From IMG/VR virus record IMGVR_UViG_3300020185_000186, positions 1-29,624 of that record: a stretch of DNA of 29,624 nucleotides. One strand, given 5' to 3'. Below, in pieces: positions 16,553 through 23,671 of the stretch. The stretch comes from a virus. Below the pieces are notes generated by a model, which was not told the DNA's origin, made no database searches, and was given only the letters and a program-made list of their open reading frames with translations. Position numbers and translations under genes: made by a program. The stretch's first letter is position 1; each line of letters begins with the position of its first letter.

Positions 16553-17842
16553 ATGAAAAAACTATTTACATACGAACAATTTTTAACAGAAAGAGAGGTC
16601 AGGAATACTGACCTTGAATCTGTTTTTGAGGGAGGAGCATACGGTCACTTAACTCATCCATTTGAAGACCTAGGTCTTACAATGAGAGATGTAAAAGATA
16701 TGATAGACTCTACGGTTGAAGGTGCCTTTGGTCCTGAAAACTTTGTTCAAGAGAAAACAGATGGCCAACAACTTTCAATTTCATGGAAAGATGGCAAACT
16801 AATAGCAGCTAGAAACAAGAGCCACTTAAAGAATGCCGGAGCAGAAGCAATGTCAGCACAAGATCTTGCTCTTAAGTTTAAAGACAGAGGAGACATTGAA
16901 ATAGCATACAATGCTGCAATGAGAGACCTACAGTCTTCAATTGGATCGCTTTCACCAGCTCAACTTGAAAAGATGTTTGCAAATGGTAAGAAATTTGCAA
17001 GTATCGAGATCATGACGCCAGTTACACAGAATACTGTTCCATATGGTCAAGATCTAATAGTATTTCATGGTATTGTAGAATATGATGAAAATGGAAATAG
17101 TATTGACGAAGACAAACAAGCGGGTAGAGATCTTGCCAAGATGATTGCAGACGCAAATGCAGCATCACAAGAGATGTTTTATGTTCGTGGACCTCAAGAA
17201 ATACCTATTAAACCATTTAAGAACACAAAGGCAAGAGCTCAATATTATAATAAGAAACTAAGCGAAGTCATGAAAGATGCTGGAATCAACCTAGATTCAA
17301 CAGTACAGGACTTTGTACTTGGCAGAGCAAAGAACATTGTTAAGGGACTAGACGTAGATATTCCAGAGGGTTCAATTGAAGGAATTGCAATGAGACTTGG
17401 AGACATTAATAAATCATATAGCATTGCCAATATGAAAAAGGACATGGGTCCTGAATTAACGAAGGAATACAGTGATTTTGAGAAGAAAAACTCAAAGATG
17501 ATTAAAAAGCAAATTTACGCTCCTCTAGAGAATTTATTTCTTGAAGTTGGAACTGAGATGATGATGCACATGGAAGCATTTCTTTCTGCGAACCCAACTG
17601 CTGCTGGAGAACATATGCGCAAAGAAATTGAGGACACTATTAATAAAATTAGAAAGAACGGAGACGCTACTGATGTTGAAAAACTAGAACATGAACTAAG
17701 TAGAGTTGCTGCTGTCGGTGGATTAGATAATATAGTTCCAACTGAGGGAATTACTTTTGTTTATAAAGGTAAAGTATACAAGTACACTGGAATCTTTGCA
17801 CCAATTCATCAAATTAGAAGTATCTTAGCCTATAAAAAATAA
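16553..17842 (+). CDS. Tagged nucleic-acid ligase-like nucleotidyltransferase (KxDG family)
   Basis: This 429-aa protein begins with the tag MKKLFTYEQFLTE. After a conserved-looking N-terminal region (GGAYGHLTHPFEDLGLT, residues 27-43) comes motif I of the covalent nucleotidyltransferase superfamily, EKTDG with Lys68. Next are SWKDGKLIAARNKSHLKN (77-94), a motif III-like Glu152 in ASIEIM, a motif IV-like IEGIAMR (275-281), and a basic motif V-like SIANMKKDM. A second EGITFVYKGKVYKYTG (399-413) is followed by FAPIHQI. Such enzymes form a lysyl-AMP intermediate and seal nicks or cap RNA. Whether this one ligates DNA or RNA cannot be told. It belongs to a family common in marine T4-like phages, as far as I recall. 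The tag suggests packaging in the head. Confidence 0.75.
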   Translation: MKKLFTYEQFLTEREVRNTDLESVFEGGAYGHLTHPFEDLGLTMRDVKDMIDSTVEGAFGPENFVQEKTDGQQLSISWKDGKLIAARNKSHLKNAGAEAMSAQDLALKFKDRGDIEIAYNAAMRDLQSSIGSLSPAQLEKMFANGKKFASIEIMTPVTQNTVPYGQDLIVFHGIVEYDENGNSIDEDKQAGRDLAKMIADANAASQEMFYVRGPQEIPIKPFKNTKARAQYYNKKLSEVMKDAGINLDSTVQDFVLGRAKNIVKGLDVDIPEGSIEGIAMRLGDINKSYSIANMKKDMGPELTKEYSDFEKKNSKMIKKQIYAPLENLFLEVGTEMMMHMEAFLSANPTAAGEHMRKEIEDTINKIRKNGDATDVEKLEHELSRVAAVGGLDNIVPTEGITFVYKGKVYKYTGIFAPIHQIRSILAYKK

Positions 17843-17850
17843 AACCAGTA

Positions 17851-18447
17851 ATGAAACACGTAAAACTTTTTGAACAATTTATTAACGAGGCAGACATAAC
17901 TCAACCAATTGAAGGTACTGAAGTTGTTGTAATGCCTGGTAGATTTCAGCCGTTTCACAATGGTCATATTGCCGCACTTAAAAACGCTGCTAAAATGTTT
18001 GGTAAACCAGTAGTTGCAATGCAAATTGTTTCAAAGAAGGATGAGTCTCCATTTCCAGAGAATTTATTACTTCAAATTGGACAAGAAGTTGCAAAGAATG
18101 AGACTGAAATTGCGGACTTCTTTATTTACCCAAATAGTTACGGTAGAACAGTCATTCCATGGTTTGTTAGATTCTTAAGAGAACAAGGATATGAAACAGT
18201 TGGCGTAGGAGCTGGAAGTGATAGAATTAAAGCATACACTCCGCAAATCAAGTATATTACAAGCGAAAAGACAGATACTGTTGTTCATCCAGATTTTAAA
18301 TTAGAGATGGTAGATGCTAGAGCAGAAGGTGGTCCAAGTGGAACAAAAACTAGAGAGGCTCTTGCAAATGATGATAGAGAAGCATTCGAAAAGATGGTGC
18401 CGAAATATCTTTATAAATACTATGATAAATTAAGAAAGCATATATAA
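17851..18447 (+). CDS. Tagged NMN adenylyltransferase-like / cytidylyltransferase-fold protein
   Basis: This 198-aa protein starts MKHVKLFEQFINEA, the cleanest copy of the tag. The catalytic part begins at about residue 24 with VVVMPGRFQPFHNGH (25-39). This carries the GRFQPxHxGH signature of the HIGH-type nucleotidyltransferase fold seen in archaeal-type NMN adenylyltransferases and NadR. The second signature is SGTKTREAL (163-171), matching the ISSTxxR-type loop. The reaction would transfer AMP to NMN to give NAD+, or CMP to a phosphorylated acceptor; the substrate is not certain. Phages such as KVP40 carry NAD+ salvage genes, and NAD+ rebuilding counters NAD+-depleting defences. Delivery with the genome would put the enzyme in place before transcription. 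Its stop overlaps the next ATG (TAATG). Confidence 0.8.
   Translation: MKHVKLFEQFINEADITQPIEGTEVVVMPGRFQPFHNGHIAALKNAAKMFGKPVVAMQIVSKKDESPFPENLLLQIGQEVAKNETEIADFFIYPNSYGRTVIPWFVRFLREQGYETVGVGAGSDRIKAYTPQIKYITSEKTDTVVHPDFKLEMVDARAEGGPSGTKTREALANDDREAFEKMVPKYLYKYYDKLRKHI
18439..18447 (+). promoter_or_regulatory. CATATATAA, one-mismatch copy of the promoter-like motif
   Basis: Differs from GATATATAA only at the first base. It abuts the ATG at 18447 and overlaps the stop of the upstream gene, so as a promoter it could serve only genes further downstream. It is most likely the product of a His-Ile-stop ending. Confidence 0.12.
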
Positions 18448-19802
18448 TGAAGTACGTAAAATTATATGAAGATTTTATCGCTGAAGAAGAATTCTTCAAG
18501 GGCGGTGTTGCAAATGGAATGACACCTGAAGATCTTGCTAAAACGCATAAAGTTTCAGTCGATGTTATTAAAGCAGCTCTAGAAAAGGGTGTTAATGTTG
18601 AAGTAGAACATACTAACGACAAGGCAAAGGCATATGAAATAGCAAAGGATCATATTTTCGAGGATCCTAAATACTATGATAAACTTGCTAAGATTGAAGA
18701 GTTTGTAAATGAGAGCAGGATGCCAGAAAAATTCATTGGTAATGATGAGATAGTATATCTCAAGACCAAAGAGGACTCTAGAGGTGCCCACTACAATCTT
18801 TATTATAAAGGACATAATATTGAAACAGGAGGTGTACGATTCGGTAATGAAAAAGAATTAAAGTCTTTTGCTAATGATTATATTCTATCTAATCAATGGT
18901 ATAACAAATTAAGGTATGCGGACCCAAAACCGCTTCCAGAATCTTTTATAAGTGAGAGTGGTAATGCAATTGCGCAATCAAGACCGTTTGAGCAGCATGA
19001 GGTTGCTAAGACCCTAGAATGGATCGAGAAGAACGTTTTTCCTCACATTGGAATAGATGGACTTGGAGCAGACGCTGCAGTTATTGGAAGCGCTGGTAAA
19101 AAGAATCCAGGAGAAACAAGTGGAGATATTGATATTGCTGTTTCAGCAGATAAGATCGCAGGACACTTAGACACTTCACTGGCTAAAGTTCTTTTCGAAA
19201 TGAATGATTTATTGAAGTCAAAAGGAATGGACACCTCGATGGCTGTGGGATTCCAACAGGTATCAATCGCAGCTCCTATTGAAGGTAATCCAAAAAATGG
19301 AGTTGGACAGGTAGACTTAATGTTATCGAGAGATATTAATTGGAGCACATTTATGTACCATTCTCCGGATTTTACAAAGGACGAATCAAAATATAAAGGA
19401 GCATATAGAAATATTCTCTTAATGTCAGCAATTGGTAAATCGTTTGTTGAAATATTAGACCAAACTGACGAAGGAGAGACCAAAGAATATGAAGCATATG
19501 TTATTAGACTAAATCAAGGTGTTGTAAAGGTTCGTAAATCTTTTGTTGGAAAGAGAGGTCTAGTAAAGAACGCTAAGCTTCTTAAAGACTTTGATAAGGA
19601 AATAACTAACGTTCCAGAACAAATAGCAGATCTTCTTTTCACAGGAGCAAATGTTGGAGATTTGATGACATACGAAAGTTTAAGAGACTTAATCAATTCA
19701 GGACAGTTTAAGTTTCCTGAAAAGAGAAAGGAAATCTTTGAAGAATTTGAAGTTAAATTAGGAATGTCGGGTTTACCTTTACCGGAGGACATGACAAAAT
19801 AA
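18447..19802 (+). CDS. Tagged polymerase-beta-type nucleotidyltransferase with N-terminal DUF5661-like domain
   Basis: This 451-aa protein starts with the tag MKYVKLYEDFIAE. Residues about 18-88 resemble the small domain I know as DUF5661 (GMTPEDLAKTHKVSVDVI, then EHTNDKAKAYEIAKDHI, then DPKYYDKL). A short module (about 92-155) follows, and linker PESFISESG (164-172). The C-terminal part has the nucleotidyltransferase signature: GSAG (214-217), GDIDIAV with Asp227 and Asp229, and a third carboxylate in GQVDLML (Asp290). This arrangement matches minimal nucleotidyltransferases, polyA and CCA polymerases and related toxins or antitoxins. The linkers VNES (87-90) and ISES (168-171) resemble those in the polyprotein, so it may be cut into domains after packaging. 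Substrate unknown. Confidence 0.75.
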   Translation: MKYVKLYEDFIAEEEFFKGGVANGMTPEDLAKTHKVSVDVIKAALEKGVNVEVEHTNDKAKAYEIAKDHIFEDPKYYDKLAKIEEFVNESRMPEKFIGNDEIVYLKTKEDSRGAHYNLYYKGHNIETGGVRFGNEKELKSFANDYILSNQWYNKLRYADPKPLPESFISESGNAIAQSRPFEQHEVAKTLEWIEKNVFPHIGIDGLGADAAVIGSAGKKNPGETSGDIDIAVSADKIAGHLDTSLAKVLFEMNDLLKSKGMDTSMAVGFQQVSIAAPIEGNPKNGVGQVDLMLSRDINWSTFMYHSPDFTKDESKYKGAYRNILLMSAIGKSFVEILDQTDEGETKEYEAYVIRLNQGVVKVRKSFVGKRGLVKNAKLLKDFDKEITNVPEQIADLLFTGANVGDLMTYESLRDLINSGQFKFPEKRKEIFEEFEVKLGMSGLPLPEDMTK

Positions 19803-19810
19803 AATAAATT

Positions 19811-21073
19811 ATGGCACTACAAAGCTTACATACATATTTTGAATCTACGAACAGGGAAGAGTTTATAGAGATGTTAAAATTACCATGCGTTGTCACTGAA
19901 AAGGTACAAGCATCCTCATTTCATGTTAGAAATGATTCAAAAGGATATGAATATTTTAAAAGTGGTAAAAAGACACCTCTTGATAAAGTTGATAGAACAA
20001 TCGCAAAGTATTATGAGAACGCGATCAAATACTTCGAGTCAATAAGCGAGGAGGTTCGCAGTGAAATGCCAACAGATTGGAAGTTTGGATTTGATTATAT
20101 GACGGACAACCAAACAATAGACATTAAATACGATTCAATTCCTAAGAACGGTTTGATATTAACTCACATTCAAGTAATGAATCCATCTGATAAAACTTTA
20201 ATCAATAAGGTTATTAGAGACCCGAAGATACTTTTTGAATGGTCAGACAAATTAGAGGTACAGAGACCTCAAATTGTTTTTAAAGGAGTTTTAAGTTCAA
20301 ACCAAAAGGACGAATTAGTAAGACTATTAGAGATGAGTGGCGCTGAAAGAAAACAGGCATTTGAATCTCTTGGATTTACAAGAAGAGCATATAACATATT
20401 CAATGCTGAACTGAGCAAAACAGCTCTTAATGAAGACCTAGATGGAGAAATAGACTCTCTTGTTATTAATTTCTTTGATGGAAAAAATGTAAAGAACTTC
20501 AAGCTTAAAGGATCAGAAGATACAATTATTGAGAATCGAAAGTCTAGCGATACATATCAAATTGCACTTCTTGATCTAGTTGAGTTTTTTTCTGACTATA
20601 AAATAGACGACATTAAGTTAGAGTCTGAAGACGCCGACGAGAGATATATTGAATTAATATCAAATGCATTTAACGCATATATAGGTGAAAACGCATCTAA
20701 GTATGCTGGTGTTAATTTTGATTCAGCTGAATTTAGCGACAGACCTGAATTCCAACTCAATACTAAGTTTATAGTAAATGAAAAAACAATTGAGCTCGTA
20801 GACAACAAAACACTGGCTGAACTTTATAAAATTGCGCTAGGTTCTTTTAGAAAGAGAAGACTTAAAGAGACGGATATAATTAACGCAGATCTAATGAGTC
20901 AAATTAATGAGATTGTAGACAGGATAGATGGAATTGTAATGCTAAAGAGTAACGAATCAAACGTAATGCCATTCAAGACCTATCTAAATCATCAAAAATT
21001 AAAGTCTCAAATAAGTCCAATTGAAGAGTCGAGTTTATTAACTTATTCTCAGTTCTTAGAAAAAGATATATAA
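19811..21073 (+). CDS. Divergent ligase-like nucleotidyltransferase with C-terminal tag-like sequence
   Basis: In this 420-aa protein, residues 27-40 (VVTEKVQASSFHVR) look like motif I of the ligase superfamily with Lys31 kept but the usual Asp-Gly replaced by Gln-Ala. KFGFDYM (91-97) fits motif III, with Asp in place of Glu. GEIDSLVINF (212-221) fits motif IV, and NFKLKG (229-234) fits a motif V with two lysines. The pattern resembles RNA-ligase-like enzymes, but the altered motif I leaves activity uncertain. The N-terminus (MALQSLHTYFEST) is at best a weak tag, while the C-terminus LLTYSQFLEKDI (409-420) closely resembles the N-terminal tag of the 429-aa ligase-like protein (LFTYEQFLTE). 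The start is preceded by an A/T-rich leader nine bases after the previous stop. Confidence 0.6.
   Translation: MALQSLHTYFESTNREEFIEMLKLPCVVTEKVQASSFHVRNDSKGYEYFKSGKKTPLDKVDRTIAKYYENAIKYFESISEEVRSEMPTDWKFGFDYMTDNQTIDIKYDSIPKNGLILTHIQVMNPSDKTLINKVIRDPKILFEWSDKLEVQRPQIVFKGVLSSNQKDELVRLLEMSGAERKQAFESLGFTRRAYNIFNAELSKTALNEDLDGEIDSLVINFFDGKNVKNFKLKGSEDTIIENRKSSDTYQIALLDLVEFFSDYKIDDIKLESEDADERYIELISNAFNAYIGENASKYAGVNFDSAEFSDRPEFQLNTKFIVNEKTIELVDNKTLAELYKIALGSFRKRRLKETDIINADLMSQINEIVDRIDGIVMLKSNESNVMPFKTYLNHQKLKSQISPIEESSLLTYSQFLEKDI
21065..21073 (+). promoter_or_regulatory. GATATATAA promoter-like motif inside the cargo block
   Basis: Exact copy of the motif, 14 bases before the ATG at 21088. It overlaps the Asp-Ile-stop end of the preceding gene, so chance is possible. 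It has no TTGAAA upstream at the P1/P2 spacing. Confidence 0.25.
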
Positions 21074-21087
21074 AAAAAGAAATAAAC

Positions 21088-22668
21088 ATGATTTCATTTA
21101 ATAAATATATAGACAATGTTACTGAGGCAACTATTGAGATAGACGCAATGGACCCTAAAGATAAGAACTTCTTAAAATTCTTAAAGAAACATAATGTTGA
21201 GATTATCAACACACAAGATGCGTTTAACGGTTGGGAAATAACAATACAGGGTAAAAGAAAAGATCTTGAAGCTGTTCTTGCCGATGATGAATATGGTTGG
21301 GATGACCCAGACTTAGCAGAATACATTGAAGAGTCAGCAACTAATGAGTCCAAGATCGTGTTAAAGAGAAAATACACTGAAAATCATCCAGAGGTTACTG
21401 CTGGTAAAAATGCTAGAATAAGAAATAAAATGTTAGAGGCTATTGCTGATGGTAAAATCAGTCAAGAAGAGTTTAACAATATTCTAAAAGAATTTTCAAA
21501 AGACACTTCTAAATGGACTCGTAGAAATTCAAAATTCTTTAACGTTTCTGAAGAAGGAATATCACTATCTAAATTCGGTAAAAAAGCCCTAGCACAAATT
21601 ACAGTCAATGAAGAAACAAATAAAACAGAAAATAAAATGAAAAACAATTTCATATTCGAATCATTTAGTGAGTTCGTTAACACATTAAACGAAGAATCAA
21701 CAGAATCATTAAATGAGGCTTTTGCTTCACAAAAACTTGCAAGCCTTTTAACAGGTGGAGAGCATATGGATAAAGACCTTCCAAAGGCATTTTACCAAAT
21801 GTCAAAACTACAGCTTGATAAAATTCAAGACGTTGATATTATTGAAATGGATCCTAAAGAGGCAAAGAAGGAGAAGAGAGCTAACGCAGTTTACTTTTAC
21901 TTTACAACAAATGAAAAAGAGAATCCATATGCTGGAAAAAGCACATGGAGAGAAGAGAAACAAATTCCTGCAAATACACTATTAGCAATCACAAATGGTT
22001 CTAATGAATGGATGGCTACAGAATGGCAAAGAACATACAGTAGAAGTCAAAAATCAACCAAAACGCTAAAAGTTGGTAAACGCGAAGATGCTGCTGGATT
22101 TAAAAAATCTGGAAGAGGAGAATATAACAGTGGAATCTCAAGTATGAAACAAGTTTCTGAACTTGCAGATAGAGCATATGTATTAGACCTTGATATTCTT
22201 AAGGCAAGATATTCTTCTGCAGAACAAAGAGATGAGAGAGCTGCTGCTAAAAAAGGAGCTACAGCTTTTAAAAATGACAAGGACTTTAAAGCAGAAAACC
22301 TTGCAAGATACAATAATATTATAGCGGACAGAGCTGCATCTATGCCTATTGATAAAATGGTACAAGACTCTATTGATATAATGGCTAATCAAATTAAAGA
22401 TGCTATTGCTAGAGGAGAAAAAGGAAGATACGGAGATATTATTGTTGGAAAAACTGATAAAGGTAGAGAGGCTAAATTAAGCGATGCTTCTAATCATATG
22501 AGAGGAATTTTAGATGACTTCAATAGATATGTAAGCTATACTAATCAAGCTGAGGAAGAAAAGAAATCAGGTTACAGTGGAGACTACTATGCAAGAGAGG
22601 TTAAGAACTACGCAAAAACAATAACTGACAAGATAAAACAAATTGAAACATTTTCTTACGCTTGGTAA
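21088..22668 (+). CDS. Multi-domain head-cargo protein with internal second tag
   Basis: This 526-aa protein has a first tag-like start, MISFNKYIDNVTEA. Residues 20-80 form a small alpha/beta domain and a linker EESATNES follows (81-88). Next is a helical basic module (91-170; KYTENHPEVTAGKNARIRNK). At residue 184 comes a second full tag, MKNNFIFESFSEFVNTLNE, then EESTESLNEAF. The C-terminal part (about 212-526) is alpha/beta then mostly helical, with no motif I recognise. The codons before Met184 (TNKTENK) have the A-rich composition of the leaders in front of other genes here, so the ORF looks like two tagged genes fused in frame, or one with an internal start. All parts are hydrophilic without membrane segments. 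Confidence 0.7.
   Translation: MISFNKYIDNVTEATIEIDAMDPKDKNFLKFLKKHNVEIINTQDAFNGWEITIQGKRKDLEAVLADDEYGWDDPDLAEYIEESATNESKIVLKRKYTENHPEVTAGKNARIRNKMLEAIADGKISQEEFNNILKEFSKDTSKWTRRNSKFFNVSEEGISLSKFGKKALAQITVNEETNKTENKMKNNFIFESFSEFVNTLNEESTESLNEAFASQKLASLLTGGEHMDKDLPKAFYQMSKLQLDKIQDVDIIEMDPKEAKKEKRANAVYFYFTTNEKENPYAGKSTWREEKQIPANTLLAITNGSNEWMATEWQRTYSRSQKSTKTLKVGKREDAAGFKKSGRGEYNSGISSMKQVSELADRAYVLDLDILKARYSSAEQRDERAAAKKGATAFKNDKDFKAENLARYNNIIADRAASMPIDKMVQDSIDIMANQIKDAIARGEKGRYGDIIVGKTDKGREAKLSDASNHMRGILDDFNRYVSYTNQAEEEKKSGYSGDYYAREVKNYAKTITDKIKQIETFSYAW
21637..21693 (+). other. Internal capsid-targeting-like tag with leader-like codons before it
   Basis: An in-frame ATG at 21637 starts MKNNFIFESFSEFVNTLNE, similar to the N-terminal tags of neighbouring genes. 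The bases just before it (ACAAATAAAACAGAAAATAA, then A) carry out-of-frame stops and look like an intergenic leader that became coding. It may still serve as a translation start giving a 343-aa product. Confidence 0.55.
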
Positions 22669-22690
22669 AAAAATATATTAAAACAAAACG

Positions 22691-23194
22691 ATGAAACACA
22701 TTAAGCTATTTGAAGAATTTTCTTCAGAATTAAACGAAAAGGTAAACGCATCTGGTTACATTAAAGCTGGAAAATTAGGTTATAACGATCAATTCCTAGG
22801 AAGACAATCACTTTCTAAAACATTATCATTAGATTTAGGTTTTGATAAAAAGAACGAATTTGGTGGTGGAGATTGGATTGGATTCGACCACATATCAATG
22901 TACGCTTCTGGTAAAAAGGGTGGAACTATAATAGATGACGCTCTATCAGGAAAATATACATATGATGAGTTAAAGGCAGCAGCTGCTAAACACTTTGGTA
23001 TTAGCGAATCTGTAGTTAACGAATCAGAAGCTGAAAATATCTTACAAGATCTTTTAGATGAAAGAGGTGGAGACATGGGAGAATTACATGGAATGAACAT
23101 GGAAGATGCTCTAGATACAGTTGAAACATATGGACATAAAGGTTCTAAAGCAAAAAAGATTGCACAGGAATTACATTCTTTATGTAACGCTTAA
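22691..23194 (+). CDS. Tagged two-domain small protein
   Basis: This 167-aa protein begins with the tag MKHIKLFEEFSSELNE. Residues about 18-104 form a Gly-rich alpha/beta domain (GGGDWIGFDHISMYASGKKGG). The linker ISESVVNESEAE (104-115) repeats the ESVVTEA-type junction of the 678-aa protein. The last 52 residues are a helical domain (MNMEDALDTVETYGHKGSKAKKIAQEL in outline). Both domains could be released by hydrophobic-x-Glu cleavage at VNE and LNE. I do not recognise a function. It is followed two bases later by the next gene. Confidence 0.7.
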   Translation: MKHIKLFEEFSSELNEKVNASGYIKAGKLGYNDQFLGRQSLSKTLSLDLGFDKKNEFGGGDWIGFDHISMYASGKKGGTIIDDALSGKYTYDELKAAAAKHFGISESVVNESEAENILQDLLDERGGDMGELHGMNMEDALDTVETYGHKGSKAKKIAQELHSLCNA

Positions 23195-23196
23195 TT

Positions 23197-23565
23197 ATGC
23201 CAAGTACTTCTAAAGCACAACAAAGACTAATGGGAGCTGCATACTCGGTCAAGAAAGGAGACTCTAAAATCTCCGATATCGACCCAGAATACAGAGACAA
23301 GGTAAAAGACCTTGTCGATGGCATGACTCTTAAGCAGCTTAAAAAGTATGCAGCAACAAAACATGAAGGACTTCCAGAAGTTGCAGAAAATATCTCAATT
23401 GATAACATCGGAGGAATGGGACCAGTTAAATTACCAACCTCAACTGAATATGGCTCTGGTGATGTACCAGCAGGTCAAGGTGATGCAGAAGAAGAATATA
23501 AAAAGAAAAAGAGAAAAATGAAACACGTGAAGACGTTTGAATCATTTTTAGCAGACTCTAAGTAA
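23197..23565 (+). CDS. DUF3008-like protein ending in a tag sequence
   Basis: In this 122-aa protein, residues 1-55 (PSTSKAQQRLMGAAYSVKKG at the start, then KQLKKYAATKHEGLP) match the small phage family I remember as DUF3008, defined by SKAQQRxMG and by an FAxTKHxGLP-type ending. The middle is Gly/Pro-rich and probably disordered. The last 15 residues are MKHVKTFESFLADSK, an almost perfect tag at the C-terminus. It is preceded by EEEYKKKKRK, whose codons resemble an A-rich gene leader. This looks like a tag whose own gene has been deleted and which has fused to the upstream ORF, or a true C-terminal targeting sequence. It closes the cargo block, just before a terminator. Confidence 0.7.
   Translation: MPSTSKAQQRLMGAAYSVKKGDSKISDIDPEYRDKVKDLVDGMTLKQLKKYAATKHEGLPEVAENISIDNIGGMGPVKLPTSTEYGSGDVPAGQGDAEEEYKKKKRKMKHVKTFESFLADSK
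23518..23565 (+). other. Stand-alone tag remnant
   Basis: ATG at 23518 opens 15 codons (MKHVKTFESFLADSK) and then stops. Its first 11 bases (ATGAAACACGT) are identical to the start of the 198-aa adenylyltransferase-like gene at 17851. In frame it forms the C-terminus of the 122-aa protein. Confidence 0.6.
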
Positions 23566-23593
23566 GATTGTTAACAACTTTTACAAAATAATT

Positions 23594-23624
23594 AGCCTGA
23601 GATTTTTTAGTCTCGGGCTTTTTT
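23594..23624 (+). terminator. Rho-independent terminator after the cargo block
   Basis: Stem AGCCTGAGA (23594-23602) pairs with TCTCGGGCT (23611-23619) over nine positions including one G-U, with an eight-base loop, followed by a T-run to 23624. It ends transcription of the tagged-gene block 29 bases after the last stop. Confidence 0.85.
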
Positions 23625-23630
23625 ATTATA

Positions 23631-23667
23631 TTTACACCGTAAACAAGTGTAAACTTCTTAATATAAT
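23631..23667 (+). promoter_or_regulatory. Inverted repeat and -10-like element before the HAD gene
   Basis: TTTACAC (23631-23637) and GTGTAAA (23647-23653) form a perfect 7-bp inverted repeat with a nine-base spacer. Eight bases later lies TATAAT (23662-23667), which is too close to the ATG at 23672 for a normal leader. The repeat sits where a repressor or activator would bind to control a transcription unit starting after the terminator; it could also be an mRNA hairpin if transcription begins earlier. Confidence 0.4.
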
Positions 23668-23671
23668 TAGT

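Noticed and set aside
19043-19483. 146-aa minus-strand ORF
   Set aside because: It is antisense to the nucleotidyltransferase domain, has a Pro/Ser-rich shadow composition and no start context. All other minus-strand ORFs were dismissed on the same grounds.
23568-23577. Palindrome TTGTTAACAA
   Set aside because: It is a perfect 10-base palindrome but lies between a stop codon and a terminator with no promoter nearby, and AT-rich palindromes of this size are expected by chance.
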